A stretch of 64,000 nt of DNA from positions 1 through 64,000 of the forward strand of contig NZ_RAZT01000020.1 of assembly GCF_003626635.1 (NCBI RefSeq), in the 5' to 3' direction. The DNA comes from Micromonospora musae (GTDB lineage: Bacteria > Actinomycetota > Actinomycetes > Mycobacteriales > Micromonosporaceae). Under the pieces are notes generated by a model that saw nothing but the letters and a program-made list of their open reading frames with translations, searched no databases and was not told the DNA's origin. Position numbers and translations under genes: made by a program. Position 1 is the stretch's first letter, and each line of letters starts with the position of its first letter. Shown here piece by piece: positions 28,881-36,178 of the stretch.

Positions 28881-28912
28881 GCGCCCGCACCCGGCATCCC
28901 GGGTGCGGGCGC
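28881..28912 (+). terminator. Hairpin after htpX
   Basis: A perfect 14-bp stem, GCGCCCGCACCCGG with its complement, and a 4-base loop begin 20 bp after the htpX stop. No T-run follows. Confidence 0.65.
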
Positions 28913-29003
28913 TGCGCGTGTGCGGGATATCCGCTACAGCGGCTTGACCCACGGCGTTAGGGTCGGAAGGTTTCCCGCTCATTACATCCCTTGGGAGGAT
29001 CGC

Positions 29004-30263
29004 GTGACCGCGCTGCGCCAGTATCTGGGTGTCTGGCGGATTCCCGGAGCGCCGATGCTGCTGATCACCGGCATCATCGGCCGGCTCGGGATCGGCATGA
29101 CCCCGCTGGCGCTGCTGCTGGTCGTCGAGCAGGTCACCGGGCGGTACTCCCTCGCCGCCGTCGCCGGCGGGATCTACGCCGTGGCGGGCGCCGCCTTGAG
29201 CCCCGTGGCCGGCCGGATCGCCGACCGGATCGGGCCCAGCCCGGTGCTGCTCACCACCGCCGTCGCGCACCCGCTGGCCCTCATCGGGCTGCTGCTGGCC
29301 AGCCGCTCCGGCGCCGACGGGCTCGTCGCGATCTATCTGACCGCCGGGGTGGCCGGCGCCACGTACCCGCCGCTGACCGCGGCCATCCGTGGCGCCTGGA
29401 ACGACCTCACCGCACCGGCGTCCGGCCGGTACCACCTGCGCAACACGGCGCTGGCCGCGGAGACCTCACTCTTCGAGATCGTCTTCGTGCTCGGCCCGCT
29501 GCTGGTGGCCGGCTTCGTCCTGGTGGCCGACGCGACCGCCGCACTGGTCGGAGCCGCTGTGGTCACCCTCGCCGGCACGACGGCGGTGGCCCTCGGCCGG
29601 GTGATGCGCGGCTGGCGACCCCACCCGAGGGAGCACCACGCCCGCGGCCTCGGCCCGCTGCGGCTCGCCGGCTTCCCGGCCCTGCTGGTCTGCGTGGCCA
29701 GCCTCGGCATCGCGTTCGGCGCCGCGGGGGTCATTGTGCCGGCGTTCGCCGGCAACTACCGGCCCGCCGACGCGGAGAGCCTGGCCGGCGTGCTGCTCGC
29801 GGTCTGGGGCATCGGCAGCGCCGTCGGCGGATTCTGGTTCGGCGTACGCAAGCCGGCGCTGAACATGACCCGTCAGTTCGCCGTGCTGCTCGCCGCCCTC
29901 GCGGGCAGCTTCGCGGTCTTCGCGGTGATGCCCACCCCGCTGGCGCTGGGTATCGCCCTGGTCGTCGGCGGAGCCACCATCGCGCCCGCGCTGACCCTGG
30001 AGAACACCCTGGTCGGGCGGATCGCCCCGGCCGGCATGCTGAACGAGGCGTACACCTGGGTGGTCACCATGTCCGTCGCGGCGAGCGCGGCCGGCGGTGC
30101 GGTGGCCGGACTCATCGTCGACCACGCGGGCGGCGTGCCCTGGGCGTTCCTCTTCGCCGGGGCCTCGGTCGCCGTCGGGGCCGGGGTCGCCGCCCTGCCC
30201 GCCGGGCCCATCCGCCGCGCGGAGACCGCTTCGGTACGCCTTGAGGAGCCCGTTCCCGCCTGA
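29004..30263 (+). CDS. MFS transporter
   Basis: The 419-aa protein has twelve hydrophobic helices in two six-helix halves, with the loop 2-3 motif VAGRIADRIGPSPVLL (the G-x-x-x-D-R family motif). It looks like a drug- or metabolite-efflux MFS protein; substrate unknown. GTG at 29004 follows TTGGGAGGAT, a good ribosome site. It precedes the AraC-type regulator by 142 bp in the same direction, so the regulator may control it. Confidence 0.85.
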   Translation: MTALRQYLGVWRIPGAPMLLITGIIGRLGIGMTPLALLLVVEQVTGRYSLAAVAGGIYAVAGAALSPVAGRIADRIGPSPVLLTTAVAHPLALIGLLLASRSGADGLVAIYLTAGVAGATYPPLTAAIRGAWNDLTAPASGRYHLRNTALAAETSLFEIVFVLGPLLVAGFVLVADATAALVGAAVVTLAGTTAVALGRVMRGWRPHPREHHARGLGPLRLAGFPALLVCVASLGIAFGAAGVIVPAFAGNYRPADAESLAGVLLAVWGIGSAVGGFWFGVRKPALNMTRQFAVLLAALAGSFAVFAVMPTPLALGIALVVGGATIAPALTLENTLVGRIAPAGMLNEAYTWVVTMSVAASAAGGAVAGLIVDHAGGVPWAFLFAGASVAVGAGVAALPAGPIRRAETASVRLEEPVPA

Positions 30264-30405
30264 CCCGGCGGACCCGCGGCGGACCCCGATCCGGGGTCTG
30301 GACGCCTCGGGACCGCGCCGGTCCGGGAAGCCGATCGGATCGGGCCGGTGTGATCGGGCGGAGTCGGTGCCGCATCGGCCAGGCTCGACGTCGAAAGGGG
30401 GTTCC

Positions 30406-31275
30406 GTGATCTCGGCACTCAACCGGCTCGTCGACCTCGTCGAGGAGCGGCTCACCGACGAGTTCGACCTGCACGGACTCGTCGGATCGCTCGGCACGAC
30501 CGAGTACCACCTGCGCCGGATGTTCTCGTCGCTGGCCGGCATGCCGCTCTCGGAGTACCTGCGCCGGCGCCGGATGACCGTCGCCGCCGGCGACGTCGTC
30601 CGGGGCGAGGACGACCTGCTGACCATCGCCGTCCGGTACGGCTACGGCTCGACCGAGGCGTTCGGTCGCGCGTTCCGCGCCGTCCACGGTGCCGGCCCCG
30701 GTGACGTACGCCTGGACGGCGGCCCCCTTCGCGCACAGCCGCAACTCAGGTTCCACCTGACCGTCGAAGGGAGCATCCCCATGGACACCCGCATCGCCGA
30801 CCGCCCCGCGTTCCGGCTCGCCGGCCACGCGACCCGGGTCCCGCTGATCCACCACGGCGTCAACCCGCACATCCAGCAGCACATCACCGCGCTGCCGCCC
30901 GAGGAGCATCTCCGGCTCAAGGCTCTCGGCGACACCGAGCCGGCCGGCCTGCTGCAGGTCTGCGACGACGTCGAACCCGACGCCGCCGAAGGCAGCGAGC
31001 TGACCTACCTGCACGGCGTCGCCCTCTCGGGGGACACCCCGGTCCCCGACGACCTCGACGCCATCGAGGTCCCGGCCGGCACGTGGGCGGTCTTCCGTAC
31101 CGCCGGGCCCTATCCGCAGGCGCTGCAGAGCACCTGGGCCGCGACCGCCACCGAGTGGTTCCCCTCCAACCCGTGGCGTCTGCGACCGGGCCCCTCGATC
31201 GTCGCGGTGCTCGACCGTGCGGCTGACTTCAGTACGGCAACCACCGAGCTCTGGCTACCCGTCGAACCGGCCTGA
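30406..31275 (+). CDS. AraC-family regulator with GyrI-like effector-binding domain
   Basis: The 289-aa product has an N-terminal double helix-turn-helix AraC DNA-binding domain (residues 1-105: GLVGSLGTTEYHLRRMF, then AVRYGYGSTEAFGRAFRAVHG) and a C-terminal effector-binding domain of the GyrI/Rob type (about 120-289, from FRLAGHATRVPL to ELWLPVEP). Such regulators sense small hydrophobic compounds and often control efflux genes like the one upstream. GTG at 30406 follows AAAGGGGG. A truncated second copy lies at 53206-53741, beyond the integrated element. Confidence 0.88.
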   Translation: MISALNRLVDLVEERLTDEFDLHGLVGSLGTTEYHLRRMFSSLAGMPLSEYLRRRRMTVAAGDVVRGEDDLLTIAVRYGYGSTEAFGRAFRAVHGAGPGDVRLDGGPLRAQPQLRFHLTVEGSIPMDTRIADRPAFRLAGHATRVPLIHHGVNPHIQQHITALPPEEHLRLKALGDTEPAGLLQVCDDVEPDAAEGSELTYLHGVALSGDTPVPDDLDAIEVPAGTWAVFRTAGPYPQALQSTWAATATEWFPSNPWRLRPGPSIVAVLDRAADFSTATTELWLPVEPA

Positions 31276-31317
31276 CGGATCCGCTGGGAGCCGGACGGCC
31301 GCGCGGATCCGGCCACT

Positions 31318-31348
31318 GCCCGGGTCGGTAGGGCCCACCGACCCGGGC
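31318..31348. terminator. Perfect 12-bp hairpin
   Basis: GCCCGGGTCGGT and ACCGACCCGGGC pair perfectly around AGGGCCC, 42 bp after the AraC-type gene. Likely its terminator, without T-run. Confidence 0.6.
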
Positions 31349-31355
31349 ACCATCC

Positions 31356-31398
31356 GGCCCCGCCGGGTTTGATCTGGTTGATCAGACCCAGCGGGGCC
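31356..31398. terminator. Second long hairpin, 19-bp stem
   Basis: A 19-bp stem with two mismatches (GGCCCCGC...TGATC with GATCA...GCGGGGCC) and a 5-base loop lies 7 bp after the previous hairpin. Two strong hairpins in a row could block readthrough in both directions. The next 335 bp up to 31733 show no gene I can support. Confidence 0.5.
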
Positions 31399-31733
31399 GA
31401 ACGCTTTGCCCGACGCACGTTCTGTCGTCGAGGGGGCCGTAACGGACTCCGGGGTCGCTCTGGTGGCGTCACACCGGGCGCCCGGCGTACGGGGCGGAAC
31501 CCAACGCCTGGGCCGCCCCGGTCTGCCCGCCGTCCATCGACTCGCAGGTGTCCACCGCCGTCGGTAAGCCCGCCATCACGGGCGGACGTCAATCCCCAGG
31601 TAGGCGCGACGGCCGGCCATACCGCGCTCACCGCACCCTCGGGCTCCACCGGGTGCGGCCCCCTCGCGGCGGGATCCGCCAGGCGGCTTTCTGTGGGGGC
31701 GCGACCGCTCGGGATCCGGGTGCCGCCTCAGCG

Positions 31734-31751
31734 GTAGTTGGTGAACCGGAG
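31734..31751 (+). repeat. Copy of yajQ 3'-end sequence, possible relic attachment site
   Basis: GTAGTTGGTGAACCGGAG here matches 34389-34406 (GTAGTTGGTGAACTGGAG), the last codons of yajQ, at 17 of 18 positions in the same orientation. Read on the minus strand it encodes RFTNYR-stop, as in YajQ. The copy lies 42 bp from the stop of a truncated integrase, the usual place for an att site. Confidence 0.45.
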
Positions 31752-31793
31752 AGACACCGCCCACTAGCAGCCGAAACAGGGCCATGATCGCCG

Positions 31794-32315
31794 CTAGGCC
31801 GTCGCCAGGCCGTCCGGAGTCGATCCGAACACCTTGTCCACTGCCCGGCGGGTGCGGTCCTCGCTGGTCGGCATGAGGTGGGTGTAGGTGCGCAGGGTGA
31901 AGCCGGGATCCGCGTGACCCAGGTACTCCGACAGCGCCTTGACGCTCTCCCCGGCGTCGAGCAGAACCGAGGCGTAGAAGTGGCGCAGAGCGTGCATGCC
32001 GGTTGCCCGAGTCGGCTGGATGCCGGCGGCCGTCAGTGCGGAATGCCAGTAGCCCCGGTTGAACGTGTGGCGGTCCATCGCGACGTTGGTACGCCCGTGT
32101 ACGACCAGGTTGACGGTGGTCGCCGGGCCGCCGGGCACCTCCCACGGCAGTGTCACGGGTACCGGAGGGAACTCTTCAAGGTGGCGAGTAAGCGCAACAC
32201 CAACAGACCCAGGCAGCGGGATGTCGCGCGTCTTGCGACCCTTGGGTAGTGCGTAGACGAGCCGGCTACCCACGATCTTCGACGTTCGAGACGACCGTTG
32301 ACTACGTACTTCAAC
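31794..32315 (-). pseudogene. Tyrosine recombinase (phage-type integrase), C-terminal remnant
   Basis: About 170 residues remain of an integrase usually near 400 aa. The catalytic domain keeps the second-box HALRHFYAS (His-x-x-Arg), the LGHADPGFTLRTYTHL block with the His and the nucleophile Tyr, and the PKGRKTRDIPLP hairpin. The frame can be followed upstream only to about 32315 (EVRSQRSSRTSKIVG), and the N-terminal and core-binding parts with the first catalytic Arg are missing. It borders the HAD gene, so a deletion probably removed the rest. It is outside the tRNA-Tyr element and belongs to a different, older insertion. Confidence 0.75.
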
Positions 32316-32361
32316 GCTTCTCGGTCCGTGCTGCGGTTGATGCTGTGGTCGTCGCGCGTGG

Positions 32362-33012
32362 TCAGGCTGCGTCCAGCAGACCCGGGAGTTTGCGCATGTC
32401 GTCGAAGACCACCGTGTCTGGGCCTTCCAGCCGGTGCGCGGGGGTCAATCCGCCCGCATAGCCGAAGCAGCGCATCCCGGCGGCGCGGGCCGCTTGGACT
32501 CCGTACTGGCTGTCCTCGACCACGACGCACGCCGCGGGCGGGACACCCATCGTCGCCGCCGCGTGCAGGAACAGGTCGGGGGCGGGCTTGCCATGAGCGA
32601 CCTCGGTCGCGCTGAAGATGCGGCCCTCAAAGCGGCGATACAGGCCGGTGCGGCCCAGGGTGTGGCGCATCTTCTCGTGCGTACCGCTGGAAGCCACGCA
32701 CGTCGGCTGGGTGATCTCATCGAGCGCGTCGTTGATGCCGTCGACGGCGGTCAGTCCGGCGTCCACCGCTTGGCGGTGCGCTAGGTCGAACCGGTCCGCC
32801 CAAATGTCAGCCACGCCCCGTCCGAGGCGGGCCGCGATCTGTTCACCGATGGACATGCTGGACCGGCCGATGAAGCGTTCGATGACCTCTGCCTCGGTCA
32901 GCGGCCAGCCCAGTTCCGCACCTAGTGCAATGTTGACGCGGACCGCGATGCGCTCGCTGTCGACCAGCACCCCGTCGCAGTCGAAGATGACAAGCCCGAT
33001 CGGATTGATCAT
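32362..33012 (-). CDS. HAD-superfamily phosphatase (beta-phosphoglucomutase-like)
   Basis: The 216-aa product has the HAD motif I FDCDGVLVDSE at residues 9-19, motif II VASSGT, the motif III lysine in HGKPAPDLF and motif IV VVEDSQYGVQAARAAGM. A helical cap (residues 20-90) places it in the subfamily with beta-phosphoglucomutase and sugar-phosphate phosphatases; the substrate is unknown. It is intact despite lying next to integrase debris. Confidence 0.85.
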   Translation of the reverse strand: MINPIGLVIFDCDGVLVDSERIAVRVNIALGAELGWPLTEAEVIERFIGRSSMSIGEQIAARLGRGVADIWADRFDLAHRQAVDAGLTAVDGINDALDEITQPTCVASSGTHEKMRHTLGRTGLYRRFEGRIFSATEVAHGKPAPDLFLHAAATMGVPPAACVVVEDSQYGVQAARAAGMRCFGYAGGLTPAHRLEGPDTVVFDDMRKLPGLLDAA

Positions 33013-34382
33013 CCGGACAGGCTAGTCGAGTGGTAGGACGAAATGGGCGGCACCCACGATCCCCCGAGGGCGCCAGATCGCCGTCACCGCCGAGGCGGCA
33101 GCCAACTCGGACAGGTCGACCACGTTGCGAGGCAGCGCCAGCGGCCGGTGCACGACCGGGGTCGAGAAGGACGCACGCTTCCGCCGCGATCAGCGCACGA
33201 AGGTGTCGCAGATCAGTTGGCGGACGAGTGTCGCGCATTAGTCGACGGAGGACACGGCCGGCTGCCGGAAAGCTGTTCAAAGTTTCTGTACGTCTTCAAG
33301 GCGGCCCTTGACGGGCCGCACGCGCCGCCGCCTGGGCGCGCGTCCGTCGCTCCGCTGGCGCTCCGACTCTGGCCACGCAACACGCCCGGCGGCTGGCGCG
33401 GAGAGCGGAAAGCCCAAAGGGGCCGCCGCAGACGGGGTAGCTCAGAGTGGTGGAGGTTCGTCGCCGGCAGCCGGCCGCGCCGCGCCTGAGCAGCGCGGCG
33501 CATGGAGAGCGCGCGCCGGGTCCGCGCGGCAAGCCCCAAGCATGGGGGCCGGGTCCGCGCGGCGGCATGCCGGTCGTCCAGGAGCCGGCTCCACAGCCGC
33601 TCAGGGTCAGATCAACCGCCCACCTGGGAGGGGGAGGGGTGCCCGCCGGTGGCCAGCTCCGCCCCCGGGAGCCGGGTCCGCGCCAGGCGAGGTTGGGTCA
33701 ACTGCGCCACTGTGGCGGTGTCCGTCGAGGGCGAGGTCCGTGACACGAGGGCCGACTCCGTCTGTTCCGCCAGCGTCCGTACGTGCGTCAAGGTCCGCTA
33801 GACATGCCGGGCCGGCCGGCCCGGCACTGCCGCGTGCGTGATTCAGTTGGAGGCAGCGACGGGATCCGACGGCTGCCCGACAGATCGCCAGCGGCGAAGG
33901 TGCCTACCGGACGACGGCAGCGACAGCAGGACCAGTGCACCTGCCACAGCCGACGCCGACGCCGACGCCGACGCCGACAAGGCCATCACGATCCCGGTAA
34001 CGACGGTGACGGTGGTATCGGAGACCAAGCCGATCGAGTCGTTGGCTACGAGCCTGCCATGCGCGACTGGGGTAGAGAGGGCATCGATCACGCCGGAGCT
34101 GAGAACGCTGCACCAAGGCCCGGCGAGGACCGCAACCAACCAGGTCAGGGCGCGAGCAGCCCGCGATCCCCGCCAGACCGACACCGCTGCGCCCACCCTG
34201 GCGTTCCAGGTCAGCACGCCGCGTTGGTTGTCTGGGGGTCAAGGGGTCGACGAGGGCCAGGCCCAGGCCGTCACCAGGCCGTCAGAGGGCGATCGAGAGC
34301 GACCAACGACGACCACTGGTGACGACATCTGCCCAGGTAGGAAGGCGTGGCCAGCGCGGCGACCGGGCCGGGCGGGGCCGCC
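33013..34382. other. 1.4 kb without a confident gene; decayed sequence
   Basis: No frame here looks like a conserved protein. Three remnants are worth noting. On the minus strand at 33021-33175 a frame ends in LPRNVVDLSELAAASAVTAIW and a stop just before the HAD start, and is closed upstream by a TGA, so it may be the tail of a lost gene. On the minus strand at 33843-34217 a 124-codon frame is hydrophobic (VVTGIVMALSASASASASAV) but has no ribosome site. A (GCCGAC)5 tract lies at 33949-33978, inside that frame. The stretch 33500-33680 repeats CCGGGTCCGCGC several times. Confidence 0.4.
33949..33978 (+). repeat. (GCCGAC)5 hexanucleotide tract
   Basis: Five perfect copies of GCCGAC in tandem within sequence that shows no confident gene. 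Such a tract can change length by slippage. Confidence 0.85.
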
Positions 34383-34883
34383 TTACCTGTAGTTGGTGAA
34401 CTGGAGCGCGACGCCGAAGTCCTCGCCCTTGAGCATCGAGATGATGGCCTGGAGGTCGTCCTTCTTCTTGCCGGTGACCCGGAGCTGGTCGCCCTGGATC
34501 TGAGCCTGGACGCCCTTCGGACCCTCGTCGCGGATCTTCTTGCTGATCGCCTTGGCCTTGTCCGAGTCGATGCCCTGGATGATCTTGCCGTCGATCTTGA
34601 ACACCTTGCCCGACGGCCGCGGGTCGCCGGCGTCCAGCGACTTCAGTGAGATGTTGCGCTTGACCAGCTTCTCCCGGAAAACCTCCAGCGCCGCCCGAAC
34701 CCGCTCCTCAGTCTCGGCCTGCAGGGAGATCGCCTCCTCACCCGACCAGGAGATCTCGGCGCCCGTCCCCCGGAAGTCGAACCGAGTCGCGAGCTCCTTC
34801 TCCGCCTGGCGGAGAGCGTTGTCGACCTCCTGGCGGTCGACCTTGCTCACGATGTCGAACGACGGGTTCGCTGCCATGCTCAT
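34383..34883 (-). CDS. yajQ: YajQ family nucleotide-binding protein
   Basis: The 166-aa product matches YajQ/DUF520 from end to end: SFDIVSKVDRQEVDNALRQAEKEL, TRFDFRGTGAEISW, KIIQGIDSDKAKAISKKIRDEGPK and the final VALQFTNYR. Family members bind cyclic di-GMP or GTP and affect transcription in other bacteria; the role in actinobacteria is not settled. MSMAANPSF at 34883 or the ATG six bases later could start it. Its last codons are duplicated at 31734-31751. Confidence 0.95.
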   Translation of the reverse strand: MSMAANPSFDIVSKVDRQEVDNALRQAEKELATRFDFRGTGAEISWSGEEAISLQAETEERVRAALEVFREKLVKRNISLKSLDAGDPRPSGKVFKIDGKIIQGIDSDKAKAISKKIRDEGPKGVQAQIQGDQLRVTGKKKDDLQAIISMLKGEDFGVALQFTNYR

Positions 34884-35025
34884 GCTCCTGCTGTCCGGCG
34901 GTCCAGTGGCATGTCGCCGCCGCTGACCAGCGGCACGACCCTCTGACGGTACCCGCTTGCGCCCGTGCCCGGGTGAGCCGCTATCCTTGCTTCCGTCGCC
35001 GCGTCCTGACGTGGTGACGCGCCCT

Positions 35026-35109
35026 GGCGGGTTGCCCGAGCGGCCAATGGGAGCGGACTGTAAATCCGTCGCGAAAGCTACAGAGGTTCGAATCCTCTAC
35101 CCGCCACCA
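35026..35109 (+). tRNA. tRNA-Tyr (GTA), with CCA
   Basis: A type II tRNA with long variable arm. The acceptor stem GGCGGGT pairs with ACCCGCC at 35099-35105, the anticodon GTA is at 35060-35062, the T-arm is GAGGTTCGAATCCTC and a genomic CCA ends it. It remains intact because the integrated element supplied or kept the identical 3' half; the other 3' half lies at attR. Confidence 0.95.
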
Positions 35110-35111
35110 GG
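35058..35111 (+). repeat. attL: 54-bp direct repeat in tRNA-Tyr
   Basis: From CTGTAAATCC in the anticodon loop to the CCACCAGG at the end, this segment is identical to 52991-53044. It marks the left end of an element of about 17.9 kb that used the tRNA-Tyr 3' half as its attachment site. Confidence 0.92.
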
Positions 35112-35117
35112 TGCACC

Positions 35118-35157
35118 AACGGCCCCTGACCAGCAGAAATGCTGATCAGGGGCCGTT
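35118..35157 (+). terminator. tRNA-Tyr terminator hairpin
   Basis: AACGGCCCCTGACCAGCA pairs with its complement at 17 of 18 positions around GAAA, starting 9 bp after the tRNA. An analogous hairpin follows attR. Confidence 0.75.
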
Positions 35158-35842
35158 GTCGTTGATCTAGCGAAGTCCGGCTGAGTCCAGCCGTTGACGA
35201 CGGGTTGTGGGCAAATCGTGGGCGGGTCGATCTTGCGTCCTGAGGGCTCTTCTGCGGCCGAAACGGCGATGTTGGTGAGGCGTGGCCGGTTACCGCGGGC
35301 CGTGCGTGTAGCGACCGGCTGAGCCTTCGCTATCGGCGCCGCCGGCCGCAGGAGTTGGGCCGGTGGCAAGCCAGTCCCGGGGTTGGACTGGTGCGGCAGT
35401 CGGAAGCCCCGAGCCCCGACGAGTCCGACCCGTTCGGCTTCCGTGCGGCCTGGTCGTGATCGTGCTGCTCATTAGCAAGTCGGGGGCGGCGGTCCGGCGG
35501 CCGTCGGTGGCTCTCCGCCCCGGCGCCGGAGGCGGCCGGGGCGGCTTGCCGCCGGCCGGCTCACCGCCCCGCGCCGCGCGAAGCGTGGCGCCTTGATCCA
35601 GAACAGAAGAAGTCGGCAGCAGGGACCTATTGCGCAGGCCGGCTCCGCCCTGTTGTGGTTCGGACGGCGCTTCAACACAGTGCCCACCCGCTTGGTGCGC
35701 ACGGTGCGCTCTTGCGAGAACTTGCCACCGAGCCCGCCGCGGGGCGCGTGACGACGGTCAAGGAGGCGTGTGAACCGAGCTGGTTTGCCGATCACGCCGA
35801 CGCATGCACGTTCGCCACCATGCGTTCCTAGGCGAAATTTGA
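35158..35842. other. Left end of element, 685 bp without a gene
   Basis: I see no supported gene. The first 120 bp (around GGGTTGTGGGCAAATCGTGGGC) resembles sequence usually found beside tRNA attachment sites. Frames to about 35590 look like shadows. From about 35600 the base composition becomes mixed as the lower-GC cargo block begins, so a promoter for the ATPase operon should lie between 35600 and 35840, but none stands out. Confidence 0.4.
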
Positions 35843-36178
35843 TTGAGTGAAGGAGCATCAGGAGCTCTCGCTGGCAGCGACGACGACGGGTCCGCATCTG
35901 GGAACGGCTTAGCCATCTTGATCGGCGCCTCTCATCAAGATATGAAGGACGAGTTCGGCCATCTTGATGGGAGCGTGCCGGTGGTCAGCCGAGGAAAGCA
36001 GGTCTTGCAAGTCATAAGCGACATTACGGGCGCCAGGGTGTCGCCAATCGATGAAGGCGAGGGTGCCAGCGCCGTGAAGGATGCCATCGACTTCGAGCTT
36101 ATAGAGGTCCTCACCGAGGACCGAATGGATATCAGCGCGGTGACGGAAAGGCTCCTAAAGGATGCAAATCAGGATTGA
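35843..36178 (+). CDS. Small protein of cargo operon, unknown
   Basis: The frame gives up to 111 aa from a TTG at 35843; ATG 35942 (MKDEFGHLDGSVPVVSRG) is the only ATG start and would give 78 aa. The start is therefore uncertain, and neither candidate has a clear ribosome site. The protein is acidic and probably globular, ending in a helix (DISAVTERLLKDANQD). No family is recognised. Its last 17 bases overlap the start of the ATPase gene, so the two are translationally coupled and likely work together. Confidence 0.55.
   Translation: MSEGASGALAGSDDDGSASGNGLAILIGASHQDMKDEFGHLDGSVPVVSRGKQVLQVISDITGARVSPIDEGEGASAVKDAIDFELIEVLTEDRMDISAVTERLLKDANQD

Noticed and set aside
33430..33480. tRNA-like start GGGTAGCTCAGAGTGGTGGAG
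   Set aside because: It resembles a D-arm but no acceptor stem, anticodon arm or T-arm can be built around it.
33843..34217. Hydrophobic 124-codon minus-strand frame
   Set aside because: It contains the (GCCGAC)5 tract, has no ribosome site and begins directly after a stop. More likely a chance frame or a decayed gene.
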